From: Terriglobia bacterium
Lineage (GTDB): Bacteria > Acidobacteriota > Terriglobia > Terriglobales > Acidobacteriaceae
DNA: 64,000 nt
Direction: 5' to 3'
Assembly (NCBI GenBank): GCA_020073385.1
Contig: JAIQFH010000002.1
Span: 124,001 to 188,000, forward strand
This document shows, piece by piece, positions 8,666-17,862 of the stretch (positions are counted from its first letter, which is position 1; each line of letters begins with the position of its first letter). Under the pieces are notes generated by a model. It saw nothing but the letters and a program-made list of their open reading frames with translations, did not search any database and was not told where the DNA came from. A program made the position numbers and the translations under genes.

Positions 8666-10030
8666 CTAAAACGGATGCGCTCCGTGAGCGCCCAATGAGA
8701 AGATCAACTGCATCAGAAACTCGTGGCTGTCGCGGTTCTCAGCGTAATGCGTGAAACGATACTCGCCGCGAAGCTGGCTGAACTCGCTCGGCCAGTACGT
8801 CAGGGTCGCGGCGGCGCCCTTGTCGGTCAGATTGTCGAAGCGGCTGCGGTCGGAATAGTCGAACCGCCCACCGCCAAACCAACGACGCCCGAACTGGTAA
8901 TCCGCCGAGGTATAGAAACCGAACGCCCGCTGCTCCACCGGAAACTGCTGCCGCTGGCTCCAGATCAACTCAGTCCGTCCGACAAACGAATGGTAGATGG
9001 ACCTTCGCAAGGGCTTCCAGCGCAGAGTCGCGTCAGCGCCGTAGAGTTGGGTGACAAAATCGCCAGTGGACCCGTTCAGTAGCATTGCATCGTTGTGCCC
9101 ACGCGCGTACGAGAGTCCGAGATCCAAGTTCGTCGATTCCGTCAGGTCCTTATATCCTCTTAGATGCGCCACTGTACTTACATCGCTTCGATTCGCCGCC
9201 GTGAACACGTCGGCCGAGTCGCCGCGAAATACCTGCCCCGTTGCCTCCAGGAAGATGCCCTTGGGAGCCGGGAGAATGCGCTCGACAGAGAACCCGGCGT
9301 CATCAATGCCGTCCTCCCCACCGACCAGGTTCGTACTCACCAGCGGACGGTCCACCCAGGGCAGCACGTGATTGTGCATCATGTTGACCTTACCAAATGC
9401 AGACCGCATCTTGCCGACTTTCGCCACGAATCCCCCGGGCAGTGCCGTGAAGGTAATGTAGCCTTCTTCGAGATTGACGCCTTCCTCACCGAACGACATA
9501 AAGAAATCGCCACGCGCGTAAGGGTCGATGATCGCCTGCAGGCCGATCTCAGACTCATGCATCTGCAGCGACGGGAAGGGCTGCAAGGTTGCCAGAGGCG
9601 GAGTGTTGGTGTTGCCGGCAGCCCCAATGAAATCGCCGATCACGCTGACGTCTGGATTCAGCGCCTTGGCAGCCGAGGATGCGCCCCCGTAGTTCGGAAG
9701 ATTGCCTCCTGTGCTTGTCACCTGCGACTGTCCTTGGACCGGAGACGTCTCAGCTGGGGGAACCGGCACTTGTGGCTGAGCCTGAGCTGCAGCGGGTTCG
9801 GCCGGAGGCGCAGCTGCAGGTTGCGACTCGGCAGCTGGCTGAGCTGGAGCCGGCGGCGTGCTCTGCAGCATTCGCACCTTTCCTTCGAGCGCGATCAGCC
9901 GGTCTTCCAGGTCGCGGACCTTTTGCTCCAACGCCGCGTTCTGCGCGGCCAGATCCGGTGCGTTTGTCTGCTGGCCCCAAACAGGAATACAGAACACCGC
10001 GATGAACACCCCAACCATCCCCGTTTTCAT
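8666..10030 (-). CDS. Outer-membrane beta-barrel protein in the metal-uptake operon
   Basis: 454 residues. A signal peptide (MVGVFIAVFCIPVWGQ) is followed by a short coiled coil (QNAALEQKVRDLEDRLIALE, about residues 30-55), a Pro/Ala/Gln-rich linker to about 110, and a C-terminal half with alternating strands typical of a porin-like barrel, ending in a terminal Phe (HGAHPF). Barrels of this layout sit next to Zn-type ABC importers in several Gram-negative groups, where they are thought to help metal cross the outer membrane. Placement between the TonB receptor and znuA supports that role here. The His residues at the extreme C-terminus are notable. The exact family was not identified. Confidence 0.75.
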   Translation of the reverse strand: MKTGMVGVFIAVFCIPVWGQQTNAPDLAAQNAALEQKVRDLEDRLIALEGKVRMLQSTPPAPAQPAAESQPAAAPPAEPAAAQAQPQVPVPPAETSPVQGQSQVTSTGGNLPNYGGASSAAKALNPDVSVIGDFIGAAGNTNTPPLATLQPFPSLQMHESEIGLQAIIDPYARGDFFMSFGEEGVNLEEGYITFTALPGGFVAKVGKMRSAFGKVNMMHNHVLPWVDRPLVSTNLVGGEDGIDDAGFSVERILPAPKGIFLEATGQVFRGDSADVFTAANRSDVSTVAHLRGYKDLTESTNLDLGLSYARGHNDAMLLNGSTGDFVTQLYGADATLRWKPLRRSIYHSFVGRTELIWSQRQQFPVEQRAFGFYTSADYQFGRRWFGGGRFDYSDRSRFDNLTDKGAAATLTYWPSEFSQLRGEYRFTHYAENRDSHEFLMQLIFSLGAHGAHPF

Positions 10031-10080
10031 TTTGCCTTCCTCCAGCCCAAAGCTGTGAATCGAAGTGCTTTCTGAGCCCC

Positions 10081-12762
10081 TCAGAAATGAAAGCCGATCT
10101 CCGCTGTAATCGTTCGCGGGGTCAGGTAATGCGTACCGCTGAAAGTGGAAAGAAAATTGTAAAGCGCATGCGTATTCATGAGGTTGATGGCCGTAACCTG
10201 CAAGCTCACTTTGTACCTGTCGCCCTTGAGCAGATTGTCATGCCCGAGTGCCAGGTCAAACACATGCCGCGGAGCAATCCGCGGCGGATTCTTATCGTCG
10301 TTTTCGGTTCCAGGCGCGGGAATGCTGACCAGGCTCGACGAGAATTGCGACCCCGGACAAGTCGCGGGTAGCGCGGCCGTCGGCGTGGCACGTTGTCCGT
10401 TACAAATCAGTCCTGCCTGGAGCTGCTGATCTGCGGTAAGTCCACTCAGGTTGACTTGGAAATTGGGATTGGCGGGATCGCTCGATGCCGCAAACGGTAC
10501 TGACCCGGCGACCAGCCCGCTGTCATACCGCCAGTTGAATCCGACCCATGGCCCGCGTTTCCACGGCTGATATTGCAGGTGAGTAGTCTGATTGAACCTC
10601 TCGTCGTGATCAATGCGGAACACGCCACCGGGTGCGGATGGAACGGCACCCGCCCCTCCCAACTGCGGTAGAAAGAAGCGCGCGGAGACGCTCGAGAACA
10701 CCATCAGGGCCGAAAAGCCGTGGAAATCCGGCACACTGACACGTCCGGCAAAACCTGGGATCTTCGAGTTGTGCCACTCGATGGGGAAAGTGATCGGCGT
10801 GGCGCCAAGAATGCTGAAGTCGTACGCGTTATGCGTGTACTTCCATATGTATTCACCTGAAAATACCAGATACTTTCCTGCCGCCTGCTGAATCCCCGCA
10901 TGGAATTCATTGCGCCAGCCGGGACTCAGCGGATTCGTTCCTGCCGCCGCGCAACCCAGCAGTGGATTCAGGACCGCATTTGCGCAACCGGAACTGGCAA
11001 CCACGAGATTTTCGTTGAAAGGAGTCTCCAGAACACGCGCGTACGATGTCCGAAGCACCGTGTTGCTCCCTTTGATTTTGTACGCGACTCCGACCCGCGG
11101 CTCGGCTTCCCGATGCGAAACCAGGCCATTGTAAAAGTCTCCGCGCAGTCCGAGGTTGAGAGACCAGTTTCCCTTGGTAATCGCGTCCTGCGCATACATC
11201 GACAATTCTTTGACATCGGTGTGTCCATGAAAGCCATACAAACTGCCACCCCGCGTCAGATCGTACGGAAGCAAATCGGAACAAGGTGCATCGAGTGCCA
11301 TGCCAGTCGCCGCTTTGTAACAGGGATTCCCGTTCGCATCAGTGAGCGAAGGAAGGAACGTCGGGTCCACAATCCCCAGGCTGTCGTTCTCGGTAAGGAA
11401 CGTCTGCTGGTACACGGCTCCCGCTTTCACGTTATGAATGCCCTTTACATACGAAACGCTGGCACGCAGGCCGGCATTGGTCAGAGTCCGATCCTGGCCG
11501 GCAGTTTCAGCTTGCAGGCCCGGCGACAAGTCTGCGAACGGATTACCGCTCGGATAGTAGTCATAGTGATCGCGCCGCACGAACGCGCCAACATTCAAGA
11601 TGGACGATGAATTCAACACCCGGATCCACGAAGGAGCGACGTTGAACGTTTTGATCTGCGAGCGCTGGTCGGCAGTGCCCACCAGTTTGCCGTCGGGACC
11701 AAGTCCGCCATTGTCGACCGTCACGCCGTTCCAGGCGGTGGCATTCTGCGCGTCAAACGAGTTCGGCGTCTGAAACCACGAGCGGGTGTAACCCACATTC
11801 AAGTGAACGGAATCGGCTGACGAGAGCTGATAGTCGACGCGGTCAAAGAGATTCTCTTCGTTCCCCTTGTCATGCATCACCGCAAACTCCGGCGGATCGA
11901 GGAAGCGCCCGGTATTCAATCCACTGGCGAGAAAGAAGTTCCCCCAGTTCTTGCCGCCGTAGGCGATATCGAAGGCGGCGTTTGAAGTCCCAAACGATCC
12001 ATAGGATGTTGTCAGACTGCCGTGAGGAGTGGTCACCCCCTGACCGGAGCGCGTTGTCACGTTAATCACCACGCTGGTCTTGTCGCCGTATTCGGCCGGC
12101 GGTGCCCCCGAAACCACTTCCAGAGACTCAACCGAATCCAGCGGAATCTGGTTTGAGAACACCTTGCTCTGCTGATCGGTGATCGGCTGATTGTCCACCA
12201 CAAAGGAATTTTCCGCGTGGTCCCCCAGTCCGTGAAACAAACCGTTCGAGTCCGCCGAAATGCCTGGAGTGGATAGCGTCACCAGGGAACTGACCTGCGA
12301 TGTGGAGCTTTCCAGAGGAAGTTTGTCGAACAAACTCTTATCCACATCCGTGTGAAACGTGGGATCGTTCTCGATCAGGTCACCCGCTCCTTCCACCGTG
12401 ACCTGTGTAGTCGATCCCTGGATCTGCAACGTAATAGGAAGATTCACCGGCACAACCGAGCGCGCTTCCACGTCTTTCGCATAAGCGGCAAATCCCGCGG
12501 CGGTCACCGACAGGTGATACGGGTTGAACGGGACATTCGAGAACTCGAACGTGCCAGAATCGTTGGTGGTTGTAGACCGCTCAAACCCGCTGACTGGGTT
12601 GCGAATTTGGACCGTCGCATTGGGCACGACGGCGCCGGTCGGATCGGTAATCGCCCCATGAATCGAGCCGGAATTTCCGGTGGACTGCGCTCCGGCCACG
12701 GTGGCCGCAAGCCAAAATGCTCCGGCCAGCGCGGCGGCATACACCTGACGACATCTCAGCAT
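10081..12762 (-). CDS. TonB-dependent receptor with carboxypeptidase-regulatory-like N-terminal domain
   Basis: 893 residues. A signal peptide (AALAGAFWLAATVAGAQ) precedes an Ig-like carboxypeptidase-regulatory domain (SIHGAITDPTGAVVPNATVQ and FEFSNVPFNPYHLSVTAAGF, about residues 30-115), then a plug domain (SFVVDNQPITDQQSKVF, EVVSGAPPAEYGDKTSVVIN, about 160-250) and a long beta barrel ending ITAEIGFHF with the terminal aromatic. It would import a ligand across the outer membrane using TonB energy. Many acidobacterial proteins of this type take up carbohydrates, but this one is placed 50 bases upstream of a metal-uptake barrel and ABC genes on the same strand, so metal or metallophore uptake is the better guess. 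Confidence 0.9.
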   Translation of the reverse strand: MLRCRQVYAAALAGAFWLAATVAGAQSTGNSGSIHGAITDPTGAVVPNATVQIRNPVSGFERSTTTNDSGTFEFSNVPFNPYHLSVTAAGFAAYAKDVEARSVVPVNLPITLQIQGSTTQVTVEGAGDLIENDPTFHTDVDKSLFDKLPLESSTSQVSSLVTLSTPGISADSNGLFHGLGDHAENSFVVDNQPITDQQSKVFSNQIPLDSVESLEVVSGAPPAEYGDKTSVVINVTTRSGQGVTTPHGSLTTSYGSFGTSNAAFDIAYGGKNWGNFFLASGLNTGRFLDPPEFAVMHDKGNEENLFDRVDYQLSSADSVHLNVGYTRSWFQTPNSFDAQNATAWNGVTVDNGGLGPDGKLVGTADQRSQIKTFNVAPSWIRVLNSSSILNVGAFVRRDHYDYYPSGNPFADLSPGLQAETAGQDRTLTNAGLRASVSYVKGIHNVKAGAVYQQTFLTENDSLGIVDPTFLPSLTDANGNPCYKAATGMALDAPCSDLLPYDLTRGGSLYGFHGHTDVKELSMYAQDAITKGNWSLNLGLRGDFYNGLVSHREAEPRVGVAYKIKGSNTVLRTSYARVLETPFNENLVVASSGCANAVLNPLLGCAAAGTNPLSPGWRNEFHAGIQQAAGKYLVFSGEYIWKYTHNAYDFSILGATPITFPIEWHNSKIPGFAGRVSVPDFHGFSALMVFSSVSARFFLPQLGGAGAVPSAPGGVFRIDHDERFNQTTHLQYQPWKRGPWVGFNWRYDSGLVAGSVPFAASSDPANPNFQVNLSGLTADQQLQAGLICNGQRATPTAALPATCPGSQFSSSLVSIPAPGTENDDKNPPRIAPRHVFDLALGHDNLLKGDRYKVSLQVTAINLMNTHALYNFLSTFSGTHYLTPRTITAEIGFHF

Positions 12763-12842
12763 GATTTCCTCCTAGGTTGAACGGCGAATAGGGCATGAGT
12801 TCGAGCGTAGGCGTCGAACTCTATGACAGATGGACTGATTCC

Positions 12843-13115
12843 CTAGACAACCTCAGGAGGACCGCGAATGCCGGCGTCGGAGAAATCAAGCCGCGTATTC
12901 GCCAGAACAAGTTCTTCTTGCTGCAGGCCGACCTCGGCGAACACGGGAGTGGCATTGCCGGAAAGGGCTGCCGGGCTGGCGCTGTGCGCCGCCACGCAGA
13001 TCAAGCAGGATGCGGAATCCGTCTGGTTCGGGTGGTTATGGGTCGACTCCGCAGCCACCGTCCATAACATCAGGGACAGGCAGAGCCAAGCCGACCATCG
13101 TACCCAGACACGCAT
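12843..13115 (-). CDS. Small exported His/Cys protein at the head of the metal operon
   Basis: 90 residues. The N-terminus is a signal peptide (VRWSAWLCLSLMLWTVAA), followed by ESTHNHPNQTDSASCLICVA and AHSASP: two His in a HNH cluster, a CXXC pair and another His, which resembles a metal-binding site. DUF2946-like proteins have the same layout, but I would not assign that family firmly. It is the first gene of the minus-strand block, 80 bases before the receptor. A periplasmic metal chaperone role is an inference from the ligand-type residues and neighbours. Confidence 0.6.
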   Translation of the reverse strand: MRVWVRWSAWLCLSLMLWTVAAESTHNHPNQTDSASCLICVAAHSASPAALSGNATPVFAEVGLQQEELVLANTRLDFSDAGIRGPPEVV

Positions 13116-13151
13116 AGGTTTCCCGCTTTGGGATTAGATTGCTTAGAGCTT

Positions 13152-13162
13152 ATAACGGTTAT
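13152..13162. promoter_or_regulatory. Palindrome upstream of the metal operon, possible Zur/Fur-family operator
   Basis: ATAACGGTTAT is an inverted repeat (ATAAC-G-GTTAT) set in TTATAACGGTTATC, 37 bases upstream of the first gene of the metal-uptake block. Its AT-rich ends recall Zur/Fur-type operators, and TATAAG-like sequence on the minus strand overlaps it. This is suggestive only. Confidence 0.3.
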
Positions 13163-13266
13163 CCGCAACGCGGCAACTTCAGACAAGTTACTATAGGCAG
13201 GGGAGCGATTGGCCGATCGCCATCCATCAACACCTTATATCCCTATATCCCTTAAAGCGAGGCGAC

Positions 13267-13518
13267 ATGGCAGAACCGAGTTACGAGGAACTCAAAGCAA
13301 AGCTGGCTCAACTGGAAAAGGAAGTCGAAACCAAGAAACGCAGCGGGGACCTGATTTTCAAGGTCGGAGAGAAGGGTGGCGTCAGCGTCTACGGCTTGGG
13401 CCGCTTTCCGGTCACGTTGTACTACGAGCAGTGGAACCGCCTGCTGGGCGCCGCGAACGAGATCAAGGCGTTCATGGAAGAGAACAAGTCGAAGCTCAAA
13501 CTCAAAGAGCAAGGTTAG
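13267..13518 (+). CDS. Small conserved cytoplasmic protein
   Basis: 83 residues. A short coiled coil (EELKAKLAQLEKEVETKKRS) is followed by a compact conserved stretch, EKGGVSVYGLGRFPVTLYYE, and a helical end rich in Lys and Glu. I recall the SVYGLGRFPVTLY signature from small unannotated proteins in many bacteria. No function is known to me. ATG 13267 follows an AGCGAGG-type Shine-Dalgarno. It stands alone, divergent from the metal-uptake block. Confidence 0.75.
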   Translation: MAEPSYEELKAKLAQLEKEVETKKRSGDLIFKVGEKGGVSVYGLGRFPVTLYYEQWNRLLGAANEIKAFMEENKSKLKLKEQG

Positions 13519-13536
13519 GTTCGTTCCAAGTTCTGA

Positions 13537-13613
13537 AACCACAACGGACACGAAGTACCACGAAGGTCTGAGCCCAAGCTGTTCCTTCGTGCACCTTCGT
13601 GTCCTTTGTGGTT
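13537..13613. repeat. Long intergenic inverted repeat, CCAC-AAGGACAC type
   Basis: The arms 13537-13566 (AACCACAACGGACACGAAG, continuing to CACGAAGG) and 13584-13613 (CCTTCGTGCACC, continuing to CTTTGTGGTT) pair almost completely. It follows the small gene at 13267-13518 and could act as a transcription stop or mRNA stabiliser. It belongs to the same family as 32175-32246. Confidence 0.75.
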
Positions 13614-13697
13614 GAAGCCGTACGCCCTTCCATTGAGATAGAATTTCAGCCCTTGGCCCTTCCAGTCTCTGGTTCGATTCCAGTTAGGTGACAAAAA

Positions 13698-16154
13698 ATG
13701 ACAAAGAAATTACTCGCGCTAGCGTCCGCCGCAGTGCTAGTAGGACTCATCGCGAGTCTCGGTTCGTCAGTTCTGGCTGCGAACTCCGGACCGCGAGCCA
13801 TGATCACGCAGCCCATTGACAATGCCCAAACCGTTACGCTCTACGGCAACACGCGTCCTGAAGCCAGTGCCAATCACGATCGCGGGCGCGTCGCTGACAC
13901 CTTCCCGTTGCATCACATGCTGCTGCAGTTGAAGCGCGCGCCCGAGGCCGAAAGCGCCTTCGAGGCCTATATCGATTCGCTCACAGACAAGACTTCTCCA
14001 AATTTCCGCCACTGGATCACCGCGGCCGAGCAGGGAGACCAGTTCGGCGTAGCCCAGCAGGACATCGACGCCATCAGCGGCTGGCTGCGCTCCCAGGGAT
14101 TCACCGTCGGCCACGTCTATCCCAACCACATGGTTATCGATTTCTCCGGAACCGCGGGCCAGATTCGTAGCGCGTTCCACACCGAGATTCACAGTCTGCA
14201 GGTGGGCGGCACGCAGCACATCGCCAACATGAGCGATCCGCAGATTCCGGCCGCCCTCGCGCCCGCCATCCACGGTGTGGTCTCGATGCACGACTTCCGT
14301 CCGCAGGCCTATCACAAACTTAGAACCGACTTCACTTTCGCCGGCTGCGGCACCAATTGTTACGCGTTGGTGCCGGAAGACTTCCAGACGATTTACAACC
14401 TGACTCCGCTCTATACCGCTGGCATCACTGGCACCGGTCAGACCGTTGCGGTAGTGGAAGACACCAACTCGTTCGGTTCCGACTGGGCAAATTATCAGAA
14501 GAAATTCAGTCTCACCTCGTTCGGCGGCAAGCTGACAACCGTGCATCCGAACTCGGCAGGGAACTGCACTAATCCCGGCACCAACCCAGACGACGTAGAA
14601 GCCGATCTCGACGTCGAGATGGTAACCGCCGCAGCGCCGGGCGCCACAGTCGAGGTGATCTCCTGCAGTGACACAACCACCACATTCGGCGGGCTGATCG
14701 CGATGCAGAACATCATTAGCGCAGGCAGTCCACCGCCCATCATCAGCATGAGTTATGGCGAGTGCGAAGTCGTCAACGGAGCCGCGGCCAACGCCGCCTT
14801 CAACGCAGCCTTTCAGTCGGCCGCTGCGGCTGGTGTGTCGGTGTTTACCTCTGCCGGCGATAATGGACCTTCGACCTGTGCCCGCTTGTTCACCAATGGA
14901 GATAGTTGGGCCTTTCCCGGCATTGGAATTACGGGTTGGGGTGAGAGCCAGTACACCGTTTCCGTAGGCGGAACGGATTTCGAGGATCTCTACAACGCCC
15001 TCAAAGGCGGAGTCGCGCAGAGCACCTATTGGAACTCCACGAACGACGCCAAGTTCGGCTCGGCCAAGTCCTATATTCCCGAAATTCCCTGGAACGATTC
15101 CTGCGCCAGTTACCTTGTCTACAACGTCGAAGGCTACAACTCTCCAACCGGGACCGCGGGCTTCTGCAACAGCACCACCGGCGCCAACTTCCTGAGCACG
15201 ATTGCCGGTGGAGGCGGGCCCAGCGGTTGCTACACCGGAACCGGCAATCAGAACTTTGCCTATACCGAGAACACCAACTGCGCCGGCTACCCAAAGCCGA
15301 CTTGGCAGAAGGGGATATTCGGCAACCCGGCGGACACCGTGCGCGATGTCCCCGACGTCTCATTGTTCGGCAGCAACGGCATCTGGGGCCACTTCATCAT
15401 GATCTGCTACTCTGACGCGGCCAACGGTGGGACGCCCTGTACCGGCGCTCCCAGCGGATGGGTCGGCATCGGAGGAACTTCTGCATCAGCGCCGTTGATG
15501 GCCGCCATTCAGGCCCTGGTCAACCAACACTGGAGCATCCGCGCCGGCAATCCGAATCCAACCTACTACTCGATCGCTAAGACCGAGTTCGGGACCAAGG
15601 GCAACACGTCCTGCTACTCGATCAACGAGACGTCAGGGAACAGTTGCGTGTTTAACGATGTCACGCAGGGCGATATCGACGTGAATTGCCAATACAACGG
15701 CACCGTCTATAGAGCGGATTGTTATCGTCCCTCGGGCACGAACGGCGCCATCAGCACGCAGAAGATCACAAGCCTGAAGTTAAACAAGGGCGGATCGGGC
15801 TTCACCTCGACGCCGGTCTGCGCCATTACCGTTCCCAATAACAAGTCGAGGTACACCTCGCCTACCGGCACCGCGATTTACGCGGGCGGCACGCAGGCCA
15901 AATGCACCGCGACGATGTCTGGCGGCGTGGTCGCCGCAGTGACGCTTACCAACGCCGGCAGCGGATACACCGGCGTCCCCAAATGCACGATCTCAGGCGG
16001 GGGAGGGAAGGGCGCTACATGCACCGCGACGATTACGCCGACCACGGGCGCGAACTCATATCAGCCCGCATTCGGCGCAACTCCCGGCTGGGACATGGCC
16101 ACCGGCCTCGGCAGCGTCAATGCCTTCAACCTGGTCATGAATAGCGCCTGGTAG
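13698..16154 (+). CDS. S53 family peptidase (pro-kumamolisin / sedolisin)
   Basis: 818 residues: signal peptide (LLALASAAVLVGLIASLGSS), a prodomain of about 180 residues (FPLHHMLLQLKRAPEAESAF, ASPNFRHWIT-type motif, AFHTEIHSL), then the subtilisin-like catalytic domain. The acidic pair of sedolisins is visible as Glu301 and Asp305 in DDVEADLDVEM, the oxyanion Asp in SAGDNG, and the nucleophile Ser595 in GGTSASAPLMAAI; the usual SGTSAS here has Gly in place of the first Ser. About 200 further residues carry two Gly/Thr-rich repeats (GGSGFTSTPVCAIT and GSGYTGVPKCTIS), probably an Ig-like or adhesive add-on. Secreted acid endopeptidase; many paralogues are usual in Acidobacteriota. Confidence 0.92.
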   Translation: MTKKLLALASAAVLVGLIASLGSSVLAANSGPRAMITQPIDNAQTVTLYGNTRPEASANHDRGRVADTFPLHHMLLQLKRAPEAESAFEAYIDSLTDKTSPNFRHWITAAEQGDQFGVAQQDIDAISGWLRSQGFTVGHVYPNHMVIDFSGTAGQIRSAFHTEIHSLQVGGTQHIANMSDPQIPAALAPAIHGVVSMHDFRPQAYHKLRTDFTFAGCGTNCYALVPEDFQTIYNLTPLYTAGITGTGQTVAVVEDTNSFGSDWANYQKKFSLTSFGGKLTTVHPNSAGNCTNPGTNPDDVEADLDVEMVTAAAPGATVEVISCSDTTTTFGGLIAMQNIISAGSPPPIISMSYGECEVVNGAAANAAFNAAFQSAAAAGVSVFTSAGDNGPSTCARLFTNGDSWAFPGIGITGWGESQYTVSVGGTDFEDLYNALKGGVAQSTYWNSTNDAKFGSAKSYIPEIPWNDSCASYLVYNVEGYNSPTGTAGFCNSTTGANFLSTIAGGGGPSGCYTGTGNQNFAYTENTNCAGYPKPTWQKGIFGNPADTVRDVPDVSLFGSNGIWGHFIMICYSDAANGGTPCTGAPSGWVGIGGTSASAPLMAAIQALVNQHWSIRAGNPNPTYYSIAKTEFGTKGNTSCYSINETSGNSCVFNDVTQGDIDVNCQYNGTVYRADCYRPSGTNGAISTQKITSLKLNKGGSGFTSTPVCAITVPNNKSRYTSPTGTAIYAGGTQAKCTATMSGGVVAAVTLTNAGSGYTGVPKCTISGGGGKGATCTATITPTTGANSYQPAFGATPGWDMATGLGSVNAFNLVMNSAW

Positions 16155-16389
16155 TCGCTATACCTGTCACATATGCGGTCTTGAAAGAACGGCGCGGGCG
16201 ACGATCTTCGAGCGTTTCTACGCCTCCGAGATCTCGATCATTTACCTGGATCGATGGATCCTCGGATGATAGCCGCGCCGTAGCAACGCGGCACTCTTGT
16301 CACCACGGCATCCTCTCGTGCATCTGATCGTCATGTGATTTTTGGAACCCTCACTCGTATCGCTACCGTGCGTGGTGAGGTCTAAAGGC

Positions 16390-17355
16390 ATGACGATTCG
16401 AAACTCTCAAAAGAGACTCGCGGCAAAGGGATGTGCAATCTTGCCACTCCGCCTAATGGTCGGGTTCGGCTTTGCTGCCCATGGGTACGCGAAGCTCAGC
16501 CGCGGGCCCGAGCATTTCGCCGCTATTCTTGCCGCCATTGGGGTTCCTCGGCCACATGTTATGGCTTGGGTGACGTCAGTTGTTGAATTCGTCGGTGGCA
16601 TTAGCCTCATGCTTGGAGCGTTTGTTCTCCCACTCACTCTCCCACTGGCGCTCGTTATGCTGACTGCACTGTTCAGCGTTCACCTTCAGTACGGGTTTTC
16701 GTCAATCCGGCTCAAGGCAGTAAGCGCTTCGGGTGCGGAATTTGGCCCCATAGGCTATGAGATGAATCTTCTCTACATAGCCGGGCTGCTGACACTGGCA
16801 TTAGGCGGGTCAGGAGCGCTGTCAATCGATCGTTACCTGGCGACTAAAGGCGAGGCTCGAACACCTGCGCCCGGATCGCCTTCCGACTCGTTGTCGGATA
16901 TTTGCATCAGGCTCGCTCAGTTGTCGGATCGCGACCAACTGGTGCGCTTGCGTGAGGCCCTGTGGCCCAAGACTCCCGCCGAGGAACATGCCCGAGAACT
17001 GACGATGATTCTCGAAGGCAAGCCTGTGGTAACGCTGCCGCTCATCATTTTGATAGCCGAAGCGAGTAATCGAGACTTAGCTGCTTTCCTCGAAGTCGAC
17101 TTGCGTTCCCACGCGGATGGCTGCAACCCGTCGCGCCCGGTGGGCTATATCGAGGGATGGTACGTAGCTGAGAACTATCGACACCAGGGGATAGGCAGGA
17201 AACTTCTGGCCAAGGCAGAAGACTGGGCACGCAGCCAGGGTTGCGTTGAGATAGCGTCGGACACGTGGATCGACAATGAAGTGTCGCAACGCGTGCACGA
17301 GGCGCTGGGATACGAAGTGGTGGACCGCTGTGTGCATTACCGCAAGACCTTGTGA
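16390..17355 (+). CDS. Fusion of DoxX membrane domain and AAC(6')-type N-acetyltransferase
   Basis: 321 residues from ATG 16390 (GAGG upstream; a TTG start at 16342 is less likely). Residues ~1-155 are a four-helix DoxX-type membrane domain (LPLRLMVGFGFAAHGYAKL, then GPEHFAAILAAIGVP). Residues ~165-321 are a complete GNAT domain very like aminoglycoside 6'-N-acetyltransferases: LREALWPKTPAEEHARELT, GYIEGWYVAENYRHQGIGRK (acetyl-CoA loop R/Q-x-x-G-I-G), EIASDTWIDNEVSQRVHEAL and a final HYRKTL. Such enzymes acetylate the 6'-amine of aminoglycosides, but for a chromosomal fused copy the natural substrate is unknown. There is no frameshift between the halves, and the spacer is about 15 residues rich in Pro/Ser. 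Both halves are complete. Confidence 0.85.
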   Translation: MTIRNSQKRLAAKGCAILPLRLMVGFGFAAHGYAKLSRGPEHFAAILAAIGVPRPHVMAWVTSVVEFVGGISLMLGAFVLPLTLPLALVMLTALFSVHLQYGFSSIRLKAVSASGAEFGPIGYEMNLLYIAGLLTLALGGSGALSIDRYLATKGEARTPAPGSPSDSLSDICIRLAQLSDRDQLVRLREALWPKTPAEEHARELTMILEGKPVVTLPLIILIAEASNRDLAAFLEVDLRSHADGCNPSRPVGYIEGWYVAENYRHQGIGRKLLAKAEDWARSQGCVEIASDTWIDNEVSQRVHEALGYEVVDRCVHYRKTL

Positions 17356-17862
17356 CATGCCCAGCGGCCCAGCCTCAACGACGTACGTCAAGCACAACAG
17401 GCTACCTTCTTGAATACCGTTGGATTCAACCCTCAAGCAGATCGTTGGGTGCATGCGATTTAAGGCCTTCATCATAACGGCCCACCCGGTTGTTTTACCG
17501 CCAGACGGGCATCCGCAGCTTTTGGGTAAACCGGAATCTAGAGATTCACTTCACATCCGAAAACCGGCCTGCCAAGGACAGCATTCCCAAGGACTTCGTA
17601 CGGCACGACCCGAATTGAAACTACGTTGGGGGGCAGGTCCTTGCTTCCGGCGAGAGCCTGCCGGATTGGTAGCTGGAGAAAACCTCGCCGTAGCACTGAA
17701 AATCCCGGCATTCTGGCGAAGAAACGGATCAAACTTGGGCTAACGCCTCGTTACAACGGTTATGCTTGCCCGCCACTCGGGCGGAGACTGCAAATCGAGC
17801 CGACCACATTTCAGGTTTGTTACGACACCTATACAATTCTTCCACAAGATATGAGGTGGAAA
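17356..17862. other. Intergenic region, nothing firm seen
   Basis: About 500 bases between two plus-strand genes. The frame of the downstream gene stays open back to a TTG at 17626, but that extension has no domain and precedes a better start. No repeat, RNA gene or clear promoter was recognised. Confidence 0.4.

Noticed and set aside
13670..13690. CTGGTTCGATTCCAG looks like a tRNA T-arm
   Set aside because: No acceptor, D or anticodon stem of the right spacing can be built upstream, so it is not a tRNA gene. It may be a chance match or a worn tRNA fragment.
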